Of a stretch of DNA of 64,000 nucleotides, positions 53,241 through 62,487 are shown in pieces. A program made the position numbers and the translations under genes. Under the pieces are notes generated by a model that saw only the letters and a list, made by a program, of their open reading frames with translations, was not told where the DNA came from and did not search any database. How positions within the stretch are numbered: the stretch's first letter is position 1; the number at the start of each line of letters is the position of its first letter. Source of the stretch: Acidobacteriota bacterium (GTDB taxonomy: Bacteria; Acidobacteriota; Vicinamibacteria; Marinacidobacterales; Marinacidobacteraceae); the NCBI GenBank assembly GCA_022822745.1, contig JAJEAO010000011.1, positions 1-64,000 on the forward strand, given 5' to 3'.

Positions 53241-54304
53241 GATCGCCCCAAGTGTACGGGGGGCGGGGATGTCGGAGGATTCGAGGCGTCGCCCGCCTCG
53301 GCTTCGGCCATGTCCCGCAGACGGGCGGCGAGCGCGCGAGTCAGGTCGGCGCAGCCGTCGCCGGTGGCGGCCGAGACCGCAAAGCAGCGCAACCCGGCGC
53401 CAGCCGCCACCCGTTCGAGACTCCGGATCCGGTCGGTCCCGCGGACGATGTCGGTCTTGTTGCCGACCACCACGGCGGGCTTCGCGGCGAGACCGCCGCC
53501 GTAGTTGCGGACCTCGTCCCGGAGGACGCCGAAGTCGCTCGCGGGGTGGCGTCCGGAGGACTCGGACAGATCCACGAAATAGACGACGAGCGCGGTGCGG
53601 GAGAGGTGCTTCAGGAATCGGAGACCGAGACCCGCGCCCTCGCTGGCGCCGGGGATGATCCCGGGAAGATCGGCAACGACCAGCTCGGTTTCCTCGCCCA
53701 CGCGCACCAGGCCGAGGTTCGGGGACAGCGTGGTGAACGGGTAGTCGCTGATCCGCGGCCGGGCGGCGCTCACGCGAGCGATGAAGGAGGACTTGCCCGC
53801 GTTGGGGAACCCCACGAGCCCCACATCGGCGAGAAGCCGGAGCTCCAGCCGGATCTCGCGTTCCTCCGCCGCCTCGCCGGGTTCGGCCCGCCGGGGGGCC
53901 TGGTTCGTCGGCGTCCGGAAGACCGAGTTCCCCCGGCCGCCCCGGCCGCCCGCCGCCACGACGAGGGTCTGTCCTTCCTCCACCAGGTCGCCGAGCAGCA
54001 CGCCGCTCGCGTGATCGAACGCGGCGGTCCCCCGCGGAACGCGGAGAAGCAGATCCTCCCCCGATCGGCCCTGCCGGTTCTGCCCGCGGCCGTGCGCTCC
54101 GGCGCCGGCCCGGTAGCTGGGGCGGTAGCGGTAGGTGGCGAGCGTGTTCCGGCGCCCGTCGGCGACGAGCACCACGTTGCCGCCGCGTCCGCCGCTTCCC
54201 CCGTCGGGACCGCCCCGGGGCACGAACTTCTCCCGGCGGAAGCTGCGGGCGCCGTTGCCGCCGTTGCCGCCGGCGATCCTCAGCACGACCTCGTCAACGA
54301 GCAT
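53237..54304 (-). CDS. obg: GTPase Obg (CgtA)
   Basis: A 355-aa ribosome-associated GTPase. The glycine-rich Obg fold (GGNGGNGARSFRREKFVPRG with GPDGGSGGRGG) is followed by G1 GFPNAGKSSF, the switch region YPFTTLSPNLGLV, G3 DLPGIIPGASEGAGLGLRFL, G4 VVGNKTDI and G5 FAVSAATGDG. There is no C-terminal OCT domain, only a short tail. It sits after rpmA, the usual place. Confidence 0.97.
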   Translation of the reverse strand: MLVDEVVLRIAGGNGGNGARSFRREKFVPRGGPDGGSGGRGGNVVLVADGRRNTLATYRYRPSYRAGAGAHGRGQNRQGRSGEDLLLRVPRGTAAFDHASGVLLGDLVEEGQTLVVAAGGRGGRGNSVFRTPTNQAPRRAEPGEAAEEREIRLELRLLADVGLVGFPNAGKSSFIARVSAARPRISDYPFTTLSPNLGLVRVGEETELVVADLPGIIPGASEGAGLGLRFLKHLSRTALVVYFVDLSESSGRHPASDFGVLRDEVRNYGGGLAAKPAVVVGNKTDIVRGTDRIRSLERVAAGAGLRCFAVSAATGDGCADLTRALAARLRDMAEAEAGDASNPPTSPPPVHLGRS

Positions 54305-54358
54305 CGCATCCCGAAGAGCGACGCGACGCTGCCGGATCGCCGCCCGGCCGAAGGAGGA

Positions 54359-54628
54359 TCAGCCTGCCGTTGCGTCCTCGGAGGTCACCGAGATGAACCG
54401 CCCCAGTCGCCCCCGGTTGCGGAAGGCGACGATGCCGGGAATCCGCGCGAACAGCGTGTCGTCGCCACCGCGGCCGACGCCGGGCCCGGGCTTGAACCGC
54501 GTGCCCCGCTGGCGGACCAGAATCGTGCCGCCGCGCACCCGTTCGCCGGCGAACCGCTTGACGCCGAGTCGCTTGGAGTGGCTGTCGCGCCCGTTTCGGG
54601 AGCTGCCCTGTCCTTTCTTGTGCGCCAT
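54359..54628 (-). CDS. rpmA: 50S ribosomal protein L27
   Basis: An 89-aa protein starting [20 protein letters not shown], then [20 protein letters not shown] and [20 protein letters not shown]. This is canonical L27, whose N-terminus reaches the peptidyl-transferase centre. It lies 29 bases after rplU. Confidence 0.98.
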   Translation of the reverse strand: MAHKKGQGSSRNGRDSHSKRLGVKRFAGERVRGGTILVRQRGTRFKPGPGVGRGGDDTLFARIPGIVAFRNRGRLGRFISVTSEDATAG

Positions 54629-54657
54629 TGCGATGTCCCCTGATAAGTCGTCGGCGA

Positions 54658-54990
54658 TCAGTCGCCGGATCCGTCCGGGTGGATCGCCTCGATGCGAACC
54701 TCGACCCGTTCCTGGCGGTGCCCCCTGGTTCTCCGGTAGCCCTTGCGCCGTTTCCGCTTGAACACCCGGATCTTGCGGTCCCGGTAATGGCCGAGCACCG
54801 TGGCGGAGACCGTGGCCCCCTCGACGTACGGGGTTCCGATCCTGGTCTCGCCGGACCCGGCATCCCGGATGAACAGCACCCGGTCGAAGGAGACCGCGTC
54901 TCCCTCGGCGGCGTGGATGCGCTCGAGGGCGACCCGCTGGCCCGGTTCAACCCGGTGCTGCTTGCCGCCGCTCTCGAAGATTGCGTACAT
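54658..54990 (-). CDS. rplU: 50S ribosomal protein L21
   Basis: A 110-aa protein from the ATG at 54990. [40 protein letters not shown] strand and [20 protein letters not shown] identify L21. It is the first gene of rplU-rpmA-obg-nadD-rsfS and binds 23S rRNA domain I. Confidence 0.97.
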   Translation of the reverse strand: MYAIFESGGKQHRVEPGQRVALERIHAAEGDAVSFDRVLFIRDAGSGETRIGTPYVEGATVSATVLGHYRDRKIRVFKRKRRKGYRRTRGHRQERVEVRIEAIHPDGSGD

Positions 54991-55016
54991 GAGAGACTCC
55001 GTAAAGGCGCGGGATT

Positions 55017-55466
55017 CTAGCAGTTGCATGGAGCTTCGGATTCGCCGGACGCTGCGGCGACCACCGGCAGCTCCGGCGCGGCGCAGGAGGACGGCTCTTC
55101 CTCGATGTCCTCGATCACGCGGTACCACTCCCACCGCAGTCCCTCGGGTTCGTATGCCCAGACCTTGTTCTGGCGGGCGTGGCAGCAGACCACTTCGCTC
55201 TCGATTTCGTGAGGCAGGCCCTCATCCGAGATCCGCCGGATCGCGGATTCGACCTGGACGTCTTCCATGACCTCGACCCCGAGATGGTTCAGGCGGTCGG
55301 CGGCTTCGTCGTCCGTCTCGAACAGGACGAGCTTGAGCGGAGGCTCGGCGATGGCGAAGTTCGCGTAGCCGGGCTTCCGCTTCCTCGGCTCGACGCCGAA
55401 CAGCCGGGTGTAGAAATCCACGGCAGCGTCGAGATCGCGGACGTTCAGGGCGAGTTGCAGTCGCAT
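55017..55466 (-). CDS. arsI: ArsI-family C-As lyase / VOC-fold dioxygenase
   Basis: A 149-aa protein of the vicinal oxygen chelate fold. The ArsI-specific features are present: His61 in ADRLNHLGVEVMEDV, the vicinal Cys94-Cys95 in EVVCCHARQNKVWAYEPEG, and Glu113 in RWEWYRV, giving the Fe(II) His/Glu site with thiols that bind organoarsenicals. ArsI cleaves the C-As bond of trivalent methylarsenite and aromatic arsenicals; CadI-annotated proteins are close relatives. The C-terminus has a Cys-rich end (APCNC). The start overlaps the end of the arsR gene by 22 bases, so the two are co-translated. Confidence 0.88.
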   Translation of the reverse strand: MRLQLALNVRDLDAAVDFYTRLFGVEPRKRKPGYANFAIAEPPLKLVLFETDDEAADRLNHLGVEVMEDVQVESAIRRISDEGLPHEIESEVVCCHARQNKVWAYEPEGLRWEWYRVIEDIEEEPSSCAAPELPVVAAASGESEAPCNC

Positions 55467-55777
55467 CGGGTGTTTCTCCTCGGGGGATCGGATGCTTCCT
55501 CGCAGCAGTTGCGGGTGAGGAAGTCCACCAGCGAGTTCATCGCGTCGAAGTCGGGGCTGTACACGAGAGAGCGCCCCTCCCGCCGCCGGCGAACCATGCC
55601 GGCGAGCCGCAGCTCCTTGAGGTGGAAGGACAGGGTGGGCGCCGGGATGCCCAGGATGGTTGCCGCCTGGCCGGCCGGCAGCCCCGAGGGCCCGCGTCGC
55701 ACCAGCAGCCGGAAGACCTCCAGTCGGGTCTCGTGCGCCAGGGCCGAAAGGGCGGCGACCGCCTCATCGGTTTCCAT
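55445..55777 (-). CDS. arsR: ArsR/SmtB-family transcriptional repressor
   Basis: A 110-aa protein from the ATG at 55777. The winged helix shows ETDEAVAALSALAHETRLEV, FRLLVRRGPSGLPAGQAATI, LGIPAPTLSFHLKELRLAGM and VRRRREGRSLVYSPDF. Cys residues at the end (FLTRNCCEEA; CDCNSP) may bind As(III), as in type-2 ArsR proteins whose thiols are near the C-terminus; the classic CVC in the recognition helix is absent. It presumably represses itself and arsI. Confidence 0.9.
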   Translation of the reverse strand: METDEAVAALSALAHETRLEVFRLLVRRGPSGLPAGQAATILGIPAPTLSFHLKELRLAGMVRRRREGRSLVYSPDFDAMNSLVDFLTRNCCEEASDPPRRNTRCDCNSP

Positions 55778-55781
55778 ATTT

Positions 55782-55801
55782 CCAAGTATATCGAAAGTTG
55801 G
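55782..55801 (-). promoter_or_regulatory. Candidate ArsR operator
   Basis: An imperfect palindrome with CCAA and TTGG ends (55782-55785 and 55798-55801), six of ten base pairs matched, lies 4 bases upstream of the arsR start in an AT-rich patch. Position fits an autoregulatory site. Binding is untested. Confidence 0.45.
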
Positions 55802-55845
55802 ACGGAGACACAACGCCGCATGCTGCGTTTTCGGGGCCGGCGCCC

Positions 55846-57207
55846 CTACGAGACGCGGATCCGCTCGAGGAGCTCGCGGTTGTTCCGGGTGCGCTCCATG
55901 CGGCTCAGCAGGAGCGACATCGCCTCCAGGGGCTTCAGGCCGGACAGGGCGCGCCGCAGCAGATGGGTCTTCGGCAGCTCGTCGGCGGGGAGCAGGAGCT
56001 CCTCGCGCCGGGTGCCGGAATGGTGGATGTGGATCGCCGGGAAGACCCGCGACTCGGCGAGCGTGCGACTCAGCACCAGCTCCATGTTTCCGGTGCCCTT
56101 GAACTCCTGGAAGATGACCTCGTCCATCTGGCTGCCGGTGTCCACGAGCGCGGTGCCCAGGATCGTGAGGCTGCCCCCGTCGTCGATCTTCCTGGCGGCG
56201 CCGAAGAACTGTCGCGGGAACTCGAGCGCCCTCGAGTCGATCCCGCCGCTCATGGTGCGGCCCTTGCCCCGGGTCTCCCGGTTCGCCGCGCGGCCGAGGC
56301 GGGTGATCGAGTCGAGCAGGATGACGACGTCCTCCTTCATCTCCACCAGGCGCCGGGCCTGTTCCAGCACGATCCGGGCGACTCGCACGTGGTCGGCGCT
56401 GCCGCTGTCCGCGGTCGAGGCCACGACCTGGGCGTGCGGCACCGACCGCCGCATGTGAGTGACTTCCTCCGGCCGTTCGTCGATCAGGAGGATGATGAGA
56501 TGGATGCCGCCGTAGTGCTTCGCGATCGCCTGCCCGATCTGCTCGAGGAGGATCGTCTTGCCGGTCTTGGGGGCGGCCACGATGAGTCCCCGCTGTCCGC
56601 GGCCGATCGGGGCGAGCATGTCCACCACCCGAAGTGACATCGGGGCGTCCTCGGCCCGCGCGAGCTCGATGCGCGGCTCGGGGTGCACGCTGATCAGGTC
56701 CGCGTAGTTCCGGCGCGACGGCATCGCATTGACTTCGTAGCCGTTCACCTCGAGGACCGTGTGGAGCTCCTGGCTCGGCGGCCCCCGGCGGCGTCGGCGG
56801 CGTCGGCCGGGCGCGCTGTAGCCGTACACCATGTGGCCCTCCCGAAGTCGGTAGCGATCCACGACTCCGTAGGGCACGCGGACATCGGTGGCGCGGGGGA
56901 GGAAGTTGTTCTTCGCCAGTCGAAGATGACCGCTGTCCCGAGGGCCCAGATCCAGCAGACCGGTCACCTCGTTGCGCGGCAGCTCGGCGGGCGCCGCGGC
57001 TTCGGCGCTCTCGGCGCCCTCGGCCGACGCGGGTTGTTCGGAGGCGTCGGCCCGAGCCACGGCGTCCACGCCCGGGGCCGCTCCGTTGCTCCGCTTCCGG
57101 AACGGGCGTCGGCCCCGGCGGCGACGGCCGGAGTGTGAGTGCGACGGGCGGCCGCGTCGGGAATACGAACGGCGCCGCCGGGGAGAGTCTTGTCTCGTGC
57201 TCGGCAT
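55846..57207 (-). CDS. rho: Transcription termination factor Rho
   Basis: A 453-aa RNA-dependent helicase. The N-terminus is highly basic (RRRRSYSRRGRPSHSHSGRR) and then acidic, an insertion seen in GC-rich bacteria. The RNA-binding cold-shock-like domain is EVTGLLDLGPRDSGHLRLAK to VYGYS, interrupted by a PGRRRRRRRGPPSQ loop. The ATPase has GLIVAAPKTGKTILLEQIG (Walker A), IILLIDERPEEVTHM, VVILLDSITRLGRAAN (Walker B), GGIDSRALEFPRQFFGAARK and the arginine finger region. It is monocistronic by spacing. Confidence 0.97.
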   Translation of the reverse strand: MPSTRQDSPRRRRSYSRRGRPSHSHSGRRRRGRRPFRKRSNGAAPGVDAVARADASEQPASAEGAESAEAAAPAELPRNEVTGLLDLGPRDSGHLRLAKNNFLPRATDVRVPYGVVDRYRLREGHMVYGYSAPGRRRRRRRGPPSQELHTVLEVNGYEVNAMPSRRNYADLISVHPEPRIELARAEDAPMSLRVVDMLAPIGRGQRGLIVAAPKTGKTILLEQIGQAIAKHYGGIHLIILLIDERPEEVTHMRRSVPHAQVVASTADSGSADHVRVARIVLEQARRLVEMKEDVVILLDSITRLGRAANRETRGKGRTMSGGIDSRALEFPRQFFGAARKIDDGGSLTILGTALVDTGSQMDEVIFQEFKGTGNMELVLSRTLAESRVFPAIHIHHSGTRREELLLPADELPKTHLLRRALSGLKPLEAMSLLLSRMERTRNNRELLERIRVS

Positions 57208-57763
57208 CAGGGGCTTCCGCCGGGACCGGCTCGAGCGGCCCCGGGAAGAGTCGAAGAGAGGGGACGGCCCCGCGAGGGGCTCGTCATCAGGTGGGCGCGA
57301 GGTCGGCGGGGCTCGCTGTGGCCCGGCTCCACCTCGCCGGGAAGCGGGACGAAGACCAGGGCCGAACCGGTCCGGCGCGTCGGGCGCGGGTGCAGCCCTC
57401 GCGCCGGCTCACGGCGCTACGCGCGAACGCCTCCCGACGGGTCCGTCGTGGAGCGGGCATCCGGAAACGTGGACGCACTCGCGATCAGCCGCGAAACCGG
57501 CTGACCTCATCCCCCCGCTGATTCCGTTTCGCAGCATAGCACGAGCCAGCCGTCCCGGGCCGGTCTCCCGGTCGGGCGTCAACCGTCGCGCGCCCCTGAC
57601 GGCGGAGCGCCCCCGGGCTGAAGCATGCCCCGTGGACCCGGAAATCGCTCCCGTGAGCCCCTTTCCGGGCGGAAAAAGCACGAGGCTCCCCCGCTCACGG
57701 CAGCTCTCCGGGTATCGGCCGATCTGTCTCCAACCTTGTAACCCGAATAAGGAGAAGCCGCCC
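57208..57763. other. Divergent intergenic region between rho and the triple-AAA+ gene
   Basis: About 550 bases. It must carry the rho promoter and leader on the minus strand and the promoter of the AAA+ gene on the plus strand. The rho leader is often autoregulated, which could explain the length. Open frames here are not protein-like. I see a ribosome-binding site (AAGGAG, 57749-57754) for the AAA+ gene and nothing else definite. Confidence 0.5.
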
Positions 57764-60694
57764 ATGCCCCCACCCGATCACGAGCTGAACCGAACGCTGG
57801 TCCTCAACATCATCCGGGGCGCGCTGATGGAGGGGAAGCCTTACATCAGCGATGTTCTGGAGGAAATCCACGACGGCTGCGCCAGGGACACCGACTGGCT
57901 CGCGGCCGGGCTGCCCGAGCTGCCCGATTCGCTGTTCTCGGACGTGTCCGGCAAGGGATTCGCGAGGGCGAGTCGCGCGGAGAGGAAGCAGCACGAGCAG
58001 GAACTGAAGGCGATTCTGGATCACCTGGAGGAAGCCGACCAGCCTCCGCCCGCCGCGCCCGCGGAGACCGACGAGGGGGAGAACGTCGTCCTGGATGTCT
58101 CCGACATGGCCGACCCGCCGCCGTCCGCGGAGGCCGACGAGGGCCCCGGGCATCGGGCGGTCCGCCTTCTCGCAGACTGCCTCGGACTGGATCGCGACTG
58201 CGTCCGGATCCTCGACCTCTGCCGAATCTCGGACGGGGACGGACTGGTGCGGAGCCTGTGGAAGACGTTCCAGCCTCTCCGGGACAATGCGCGGAAGGTG
58301 GCGCTCTTCCTGGCGATGCCCGGCGCGCGGGCGCGGCGGGCGCTGGAGACCCTGTGCGAAATCCGCCTGCTGCGCATCGGCGACTCCCGCGACCCCGACC
58401 GCGAGGATCCCGACGACTGGCTCCCTCGCCCGGTCCAGTCCCTGTGGACCGCGCCGGTCGCGGACCGCGACGAGCTGCGGAGGCGCCTGGTCGGCGAGCC
58501 GCAAGAGGCGCTCCTCGGCCTGGACGCCTTCGGCCATGTCGAGGAACGGGTGGAGGCGCTCGGAGTGCTCCGAGGAGCGCTCCGGCGGCGCGCCGCCGGC
58601 GAAACCGCCGAGCCGGGCGTGAACATCCTCCTGTTCGGTCGCGCCGGGACCGGGAAGACGGAACTGGCCCGCACGCTCGCGGCGGAAGCGCAGGGACAGC
58701 TCCATTCGATCGGCGAACTTCGCCCCGGCGCCAGCGAGACCACGGGGCGCCGCCTCAGCGGTCGAACCGACCGCCGCATCGAACGGCGGAACGGCTTGCG
58801 TTTCGCAAACGCCGTCCTCGCTCGCCAGCCGAACGCGGTCCTTCTCTGCGACGAGATGGAGGGGGTCGTGGACGCGGATGGTGACCGGCAGCTCGAAGTC
58901 CACCGGCTTCTCGAACGCAATCCGGTGCCGACGATCTTCACGGCGAACCGGATCACCCACTTGAGCGAAGCGGTCCTTCGCCGGTTCATGGTCGTCGTGC
59001 GGCTCCGGCCACTCGGTCCCGGCGTCCGGCGCACCGTCGTGACGCGCATGCTCGGCGAATCCGGCATCGAGCTCCGTGATCCCGGCGCCGTGACCCGCCG
59101 CCTGGCGGACGAGCTGGAGTGCTCCTTCGGCATCGTCGCTTCGGCGCTCCGGGCGGCGCGACTCGTCGAGGGGCAGGACGAGGAGCTGCTTCGCAGCGCC
59201 GAGCGGATCGAACGCACGATCTCGACCCACATCGCGCTGCCGCGGATCGGCGCCCCTGTTCCCGCCCGCCTCCCGTGGAGCGCGTTCCACCACCTGGGCG
59301 ACGACGCCGAAGACGCGCTCGCCGTGCTCCGAACGACGCTTCGCGCGCGCGAGTCCGGCGATCCCGTCTCGGTTCCGGGAGTCAACCTTCTCTTCTACGG
59401 CGCTCCGGGAACCGGCAAGACCGAGTTTTCCCGCACCCTCGCCGCAGAGGCGGGCGCGGTTCTCTATGCGGTCGGAGGCGCAGGGGCCGGATCGGACACC
59501 CGGCTGACCCTGCCGCGCGACCACGCGCTCGAGTACGCGATCGAGACGCTGCGCCACGAGCCGCGGGCGGTGATCCTCTTCGACGAGATGGAGGATTTCG
59601 GCCACCTGCGGCCCAAGGAATGGCTGAACCGCCTCATGGAACGCTCTCCGGTTCCGATTCTGTGGACCGCGAACGCCACCGACTTCTTCCGCGCGGTGCG
59701 TCCGTTCTCGCTGGATCGGATGGTTCACGCGATCCGGTTCGGGCGCATGCGCCTCAAGGACCGCAAGGCGCTGTTTGCCTCGATGTTCCGGGAGGCCGGG
59801 CTGTCGGACTCCGAGTCGGCCCAGCTCGGCGACGAGTTCGCCCGCACCGCGGGAATGACCCCCCGGCAGGTCCGGCTCGCGGCCGAACACGGGCAGGGTC
59901 GCGGCGCCGACGCGATCCGCCGCATGGCTCATCAGAAGGCCAGGCTCCGGTTCGGAGCGGCGCCGTTCCAGCGCAGCTCTCCCCGGACCTACGATCCCGC
60001 GATCGTTCGCGCCGATCACGATCTGATGGAGCTGGCGAGCGCGCTCCGGCGAGACCCGTCTTCAGGAGCAGGCCTTCTCTTCTCCGGTCCGTCCGGAGCC
60101 GGCAAGTCCGCTTTCGCGCGGTATCTCGCCGAGTCCATGGGAAAGGACTGCCAGGTGCGGCGGGCGTCCGACCTCATCGACAAGTACATCGGCGAGAGCG
60201 AGAAGCGGATCGCCCGGGCCTTCGACCAGGCGCGGTCGCAGGACGCGGTGCTCGTCTTCGACGAGGCCGACTCGCTGCTGTCCGATCGCCGGACCGCCCA
60301 GCGCTCGTGGGAGATCAGTCAGGTCAACGAAATGCTCTCCCAGATGGAGCGGCACCCGCTCCCGTTCATCTGCACCACGAACCTGGCCGACGCCCTTGAT
60401 TCGGCATCGGTCCGACGGTTCCTGATCCACGCCCGATTCGACTACCTGGATCGGGAGCGGATCGCGCGGGGCTATCGGCTCTTCTTCGGAGAGGCAGCCC
60501 CGCCCGAAGTGCTCTTGCTGAAGCGCATGACTCCGGCGCATCTCGCGCTCGTCCGGCGCCAGGCAAGGCTCCTCCGTTTCAGCGAGGATCCGGATCGCAT
60601 CGCAGCCGCCCTGCGGCGCGAGTGCCGGGACGCGTCTCGCCGCGCCGTCGCGGGCTTCGAAGTCGCCCGAGACCCACAGCCGCAGAACCGGTAG
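57764..60694 (+). CDS. Protein with three AAA+ ATPase modules
   Basis: A 976-aa protein from the ATG at 57764 (AAGGAG upstream). After a 180-residue helical N-terminal region, three P-loops occur: GRAGTGKTE (residue 292), GAPGTGKTE (546) and GPSGAGKSA (775). Their Walker B motifs are NAVLLCDEMEG, RAVILFDEMED and DAVLVFDEADSLL. Modules 1 and 2 resemble each other (VPTIFTANR, VPILWTANA), and module 3 has DLIDKYIGESEKRIARAFDQ, with RRTAQRSWEISQVNEMLSQM and an RR-F sensor-like end (ASVRRFLIHARF), like COG0464/SpoVK-type ATPases. Known relatives I recall have two modules; three is unusual. The substrate is unknown, and remodelling of a protein complex is inference. No protease or nuclease domain is fused. 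Confidence 0.85.
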   Translation: MPPPDHELNRTLVLNIIRGALMEGKPYISDVLEEIHDGCARDTDWLAAGLPELPDSLFSDVSGKGFARASRAERKQHEQELKAILDHLEEADQPPPAAPAETDEGENVVLDVSDMADPPPSAEADEGPGHRAVRLLADCLGLDRDCVRILDLCRISDGDGLVRSLWKTFQPLRDNARKVALFLAMPGARARRALETLCEIRLLRIGDSRDPDREDPDDWLPRPVQSLWTAPVADRDELRRRLVGEPQEALLGLDAFGHVEERVEALGVLRGALRRRAAGETAEPGVNILLFGRAGTGKTELARTLAAEAQGQLHSIGELRPGASETTGRRLSGRTDRRIERRNGLRFANAVLARQPNAVLLCDEMEGVVDADGDRQLEVHRLLERNPVPTIFTANRITHLSEAVLRRFMVVVRLRPLGPGVRRTVVTRMLGESGIELRDPGAVTRRLADELECSFGIVASALRAARLVEGQDEELLRSAERIERTISTHIALPRIGAPVPARLPWSAFHHLGDDAEDALAVLRTTLRARESGDPVSVPGVNLLFYGAPGTGKTEFSRTLAAEAGAVLYAVGGAGAGSDTRLTLPRDHALEYAIETLRHEPRAVILFDEMEDFGHLRPKEWLNRLMERSPVPILWTANATDFFRAVRPFSLDRMVHAIRFGRMRLKDRKALFASMFREAGLSDSESAQLGDEFARTAGMTPRQVRLAAEHGQGRGADAIRRMAHQKARLRFGAAPFQRSSPRTYDPAIVRADHDLMELASALRRDPSSGAGLLFSGPSGAGKSAFARYLAESMGKDCQVRRASDLIDKYIGESEKRIARAFDQARSQDAVLVFDEADSLLSDRRTAQRSWEISQVNEMLSQMERHPLPFICTTNLADALDSASVRRFLIHARFDYLDRERIARGYRLFFGEAAPPEVLLLKRMTPAHLALVRRQARLLRFSEDPDRIAAALRRECRDASRRAVAGFEVARDPQPQNR

Positions 60695-60738
60695 CGCGTC
60701 ATCTGGACATCCTGCTGGACATCCTGGCCGTGTCGAAC

Positions 60739-61056
60739 ATGCTGACGAGAGCCGTCCATCGTGTAGGCGTCAGAGCGGTAAGTGTTTCTATCGTCACGGC
60801 GCTCGCCTCACTCCTGGTGGCGCTTCTTGCCCTCGTGATGGTGCTATGGATGTGGAGAGTCATTGATGATCTCGTCGAAAGGCTCATTGAGAAATCGGCA
60901 TACGTACTGTGTCTGGGGATGTTGAGCATCCTTCGTGTGGTCGTCAATTACTTCAGGAAACATCGCCATCGGATGTCCAAGAAGAATCAGGCTGCCGTAT
61001 CCGAGATGGAAATCGAGCTATCCGAGATAGAGGATCTCGTGAAGAGCCCGAGCTGA
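60739..61056 (+). CDS. Small membrane protein downstream of the triple-AAA+ gene
   Basis: A 105-aa protein from the ATG at 60739; a GTG at 60730 is an alternative. Two membrane segments (SIVTALASLLVALLALVMVL; YVLCLGMLSILRVVVNYF) flank a short loop, followed by a basic then acidic tail (RKHRHRMSKKNQ; EMEIELSEIEDLVKSP). Base composition is lower in GC than the neighbours. It starts 44 bases after the AAA+ gene on the same strand, so the two may be one operon. I do not recognise the family. Confidence 0.65.
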   Translation: MLTRAVHRVGVRAVSVSIVTALASLLVALLALVMVLWMWRVIDDLVERLIEKSAYVLCLGMLSILRVVVNYFRKHRHRMSKKNQAAVSEMEIELSEIEDLVKSPS

Positions 61057-61248
61057 ACGAAGCGTCAACGGGTGGCCTTCATGATCCGATTCTCGTGCTC
61101 AATCCTTGACGCGAAATGGAGAAACTCCGAACTGAAGTGCCGCAGCCAGGACACGACGGACACGCCTCCGGTCCTGGACGATCTCCGCAGCGCAAACCGC
61201 TGCCGGCGCCGGCGACACGGCGCATCAACGCGAGGGGCGAGTCCTCCC

Positions 61249-62487
61249 TCAGTCGGTCGAGGAGAGTGCAGGCGACGCGCCTTGATTCCGCGCCTCTCTG
61301 ACTTCCCAGAAGTCCACCACGGATTTCCAGGATGGAGGCTCGGCGATGAATGTGCCGTCCTTGATCTCTTCGCCACCGAAAGTCCGACCGAGGTAGGGGT
61401 CCACCTTGCCTCCCGTCTGGTTGTATCCGATGGATTCCAGGAACGCCTGCCTGCCCTCCGTCTCCAGGACGACCGGCCAGTTCGTCTCGTCGGCGAGTCG
61501 GTACGCCAGCGGCAAAGTTGGTGTGCCCCAGAAGGGATCCGGCAGGCCAGTCATGAGAGCGTCACCGTCACCCATCGGCCTGATTCTCCAGGTCGGAACT
61601 GTGTCCATCTCGCGCATGCGGGAAATCTGGAAACTCCTGAAGTAATTACCTGGACAGTCCAACAGGCGGTGGCCCTTCCAGAACAGGTATCTCTGAACCT
61701 CGTTTCGGTCGATAAGGAAATCCCGGAGGAGTTCCCATCCGGGCTCCATCTGCAGTTTCCGCCGAGTCGTGGCGAAGTGGTGTTCGCTCGTTCGTTCTCG
61801 TGCGTTGTGTCCCAAAACCGACATACGGAGCGGTGCCCCCTTGGGGTGCGTCCTGGAGACGGTGGAATCCCTGTTGTCACCGCTACGCCAACCCCACTCG
61901 AAGCGCTCTATGTCCCCCCGTGGGCTGTTGACGATCACCGTTTCCTGGTCATACTCGTACGCATAGGAGAACGCGAGCGCCTTGACGCGACCGGCGAACG
62001 AGTGTCGCTTGGGGTTCCAGACCAGCAGCCTGCTGGGATCCTGCTTTCCCCGGGACGTACCGAATCGCGCCAGAGTCGTGAGTCCGAGTTCATGAGCCTC
62101 GGCCATCATGGGCTCGAGCCTGTGCGACGACATCTCGACCCGCTGACGCCGGTCCAGGAGCCGGTACGGGATACGATGATCGGTCCACAACGCACGATGG
62201 CGTTCGTGCCGCATGAGGGGGTGGCCGCGGCCGATCCATGTTCCGACAAGGCCGAACTCGTGATTCGACAGGATTTCGTCCAGGAACACGCTGTCGGCCG
62301 CCTGCATGGAACAACGAAGAGACTCTGCGAACGGACGGTCCGGATGCGGCCAGCCGGAGCCGTCGAGGATGGGTCTCTTTCCCTCCAGGATGAGTCGGGC
62401 GGCCATCCGGAGTTCCCTCTCCTTTCGCCTGGAATGGGCGTTCTCGGTCTCCACCAGGCGCAGGATTCGCTTCAGGACTCTCGACAT
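61249..62487 (-). CDS. Unrecognised 412-aa protein
   Basis: A long, protein-like frame with balanced composition and GC below the local average. It has no signal peptide or membrane segment. Visible blocks are RILRLVETENAHSRRKEREL, WTDHRIPYRLLDRRQRVEMS, ARFGTSRGKQDPSRLLVWNP, LAFSYAYEYDQETVIVNSPR, LLDCPGNYFRSFQISRMREM and a C-terminal PFWGTPTLPLAYRLADETNW. Many Trp, Arg and His residues suggest a nucleic-acid-related or structural role, but no motif is diagnostic. It is convergent to the AAA+/small-membrane-protein pair. No function is proposed. Confidence 0.65.
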   Translation of the reverse strand: MSRVLKRILRLVETENAHSRRKERELRMAARLILEGKRPILDGSGWPHPDRPFAESLRCSMQAADSVFLDEILSNHEFGLVGTWIGRGHPLMRHERHRALWTDHRIPYRLLDRRQRVEMSSHRLEPMMAEAHELGLTTLARFGTSRGKQDPSRLLVWNPKRHSFAGRVKALAFSYAYEYDQETVIVNSPRGDIERFEWGWRSGDNRDSTVSRTHPKGAPLRMSVLGHNARERTSEHHFATTRRKLQMEPGWELLRDFLIDRNEVQRYLFWKGHRLLDCPGNYFRSFQISRMREMDTVPTWRIRPMGDGDALMTGLPDPFWGTPTLPLAYRLADETNWPVVLETEGRQAFLESIGYNQTGGKVDPYLGRTFGGEEIKDGTFIAEPPSWKSVVDFWEVREARNQGASPALSSTD

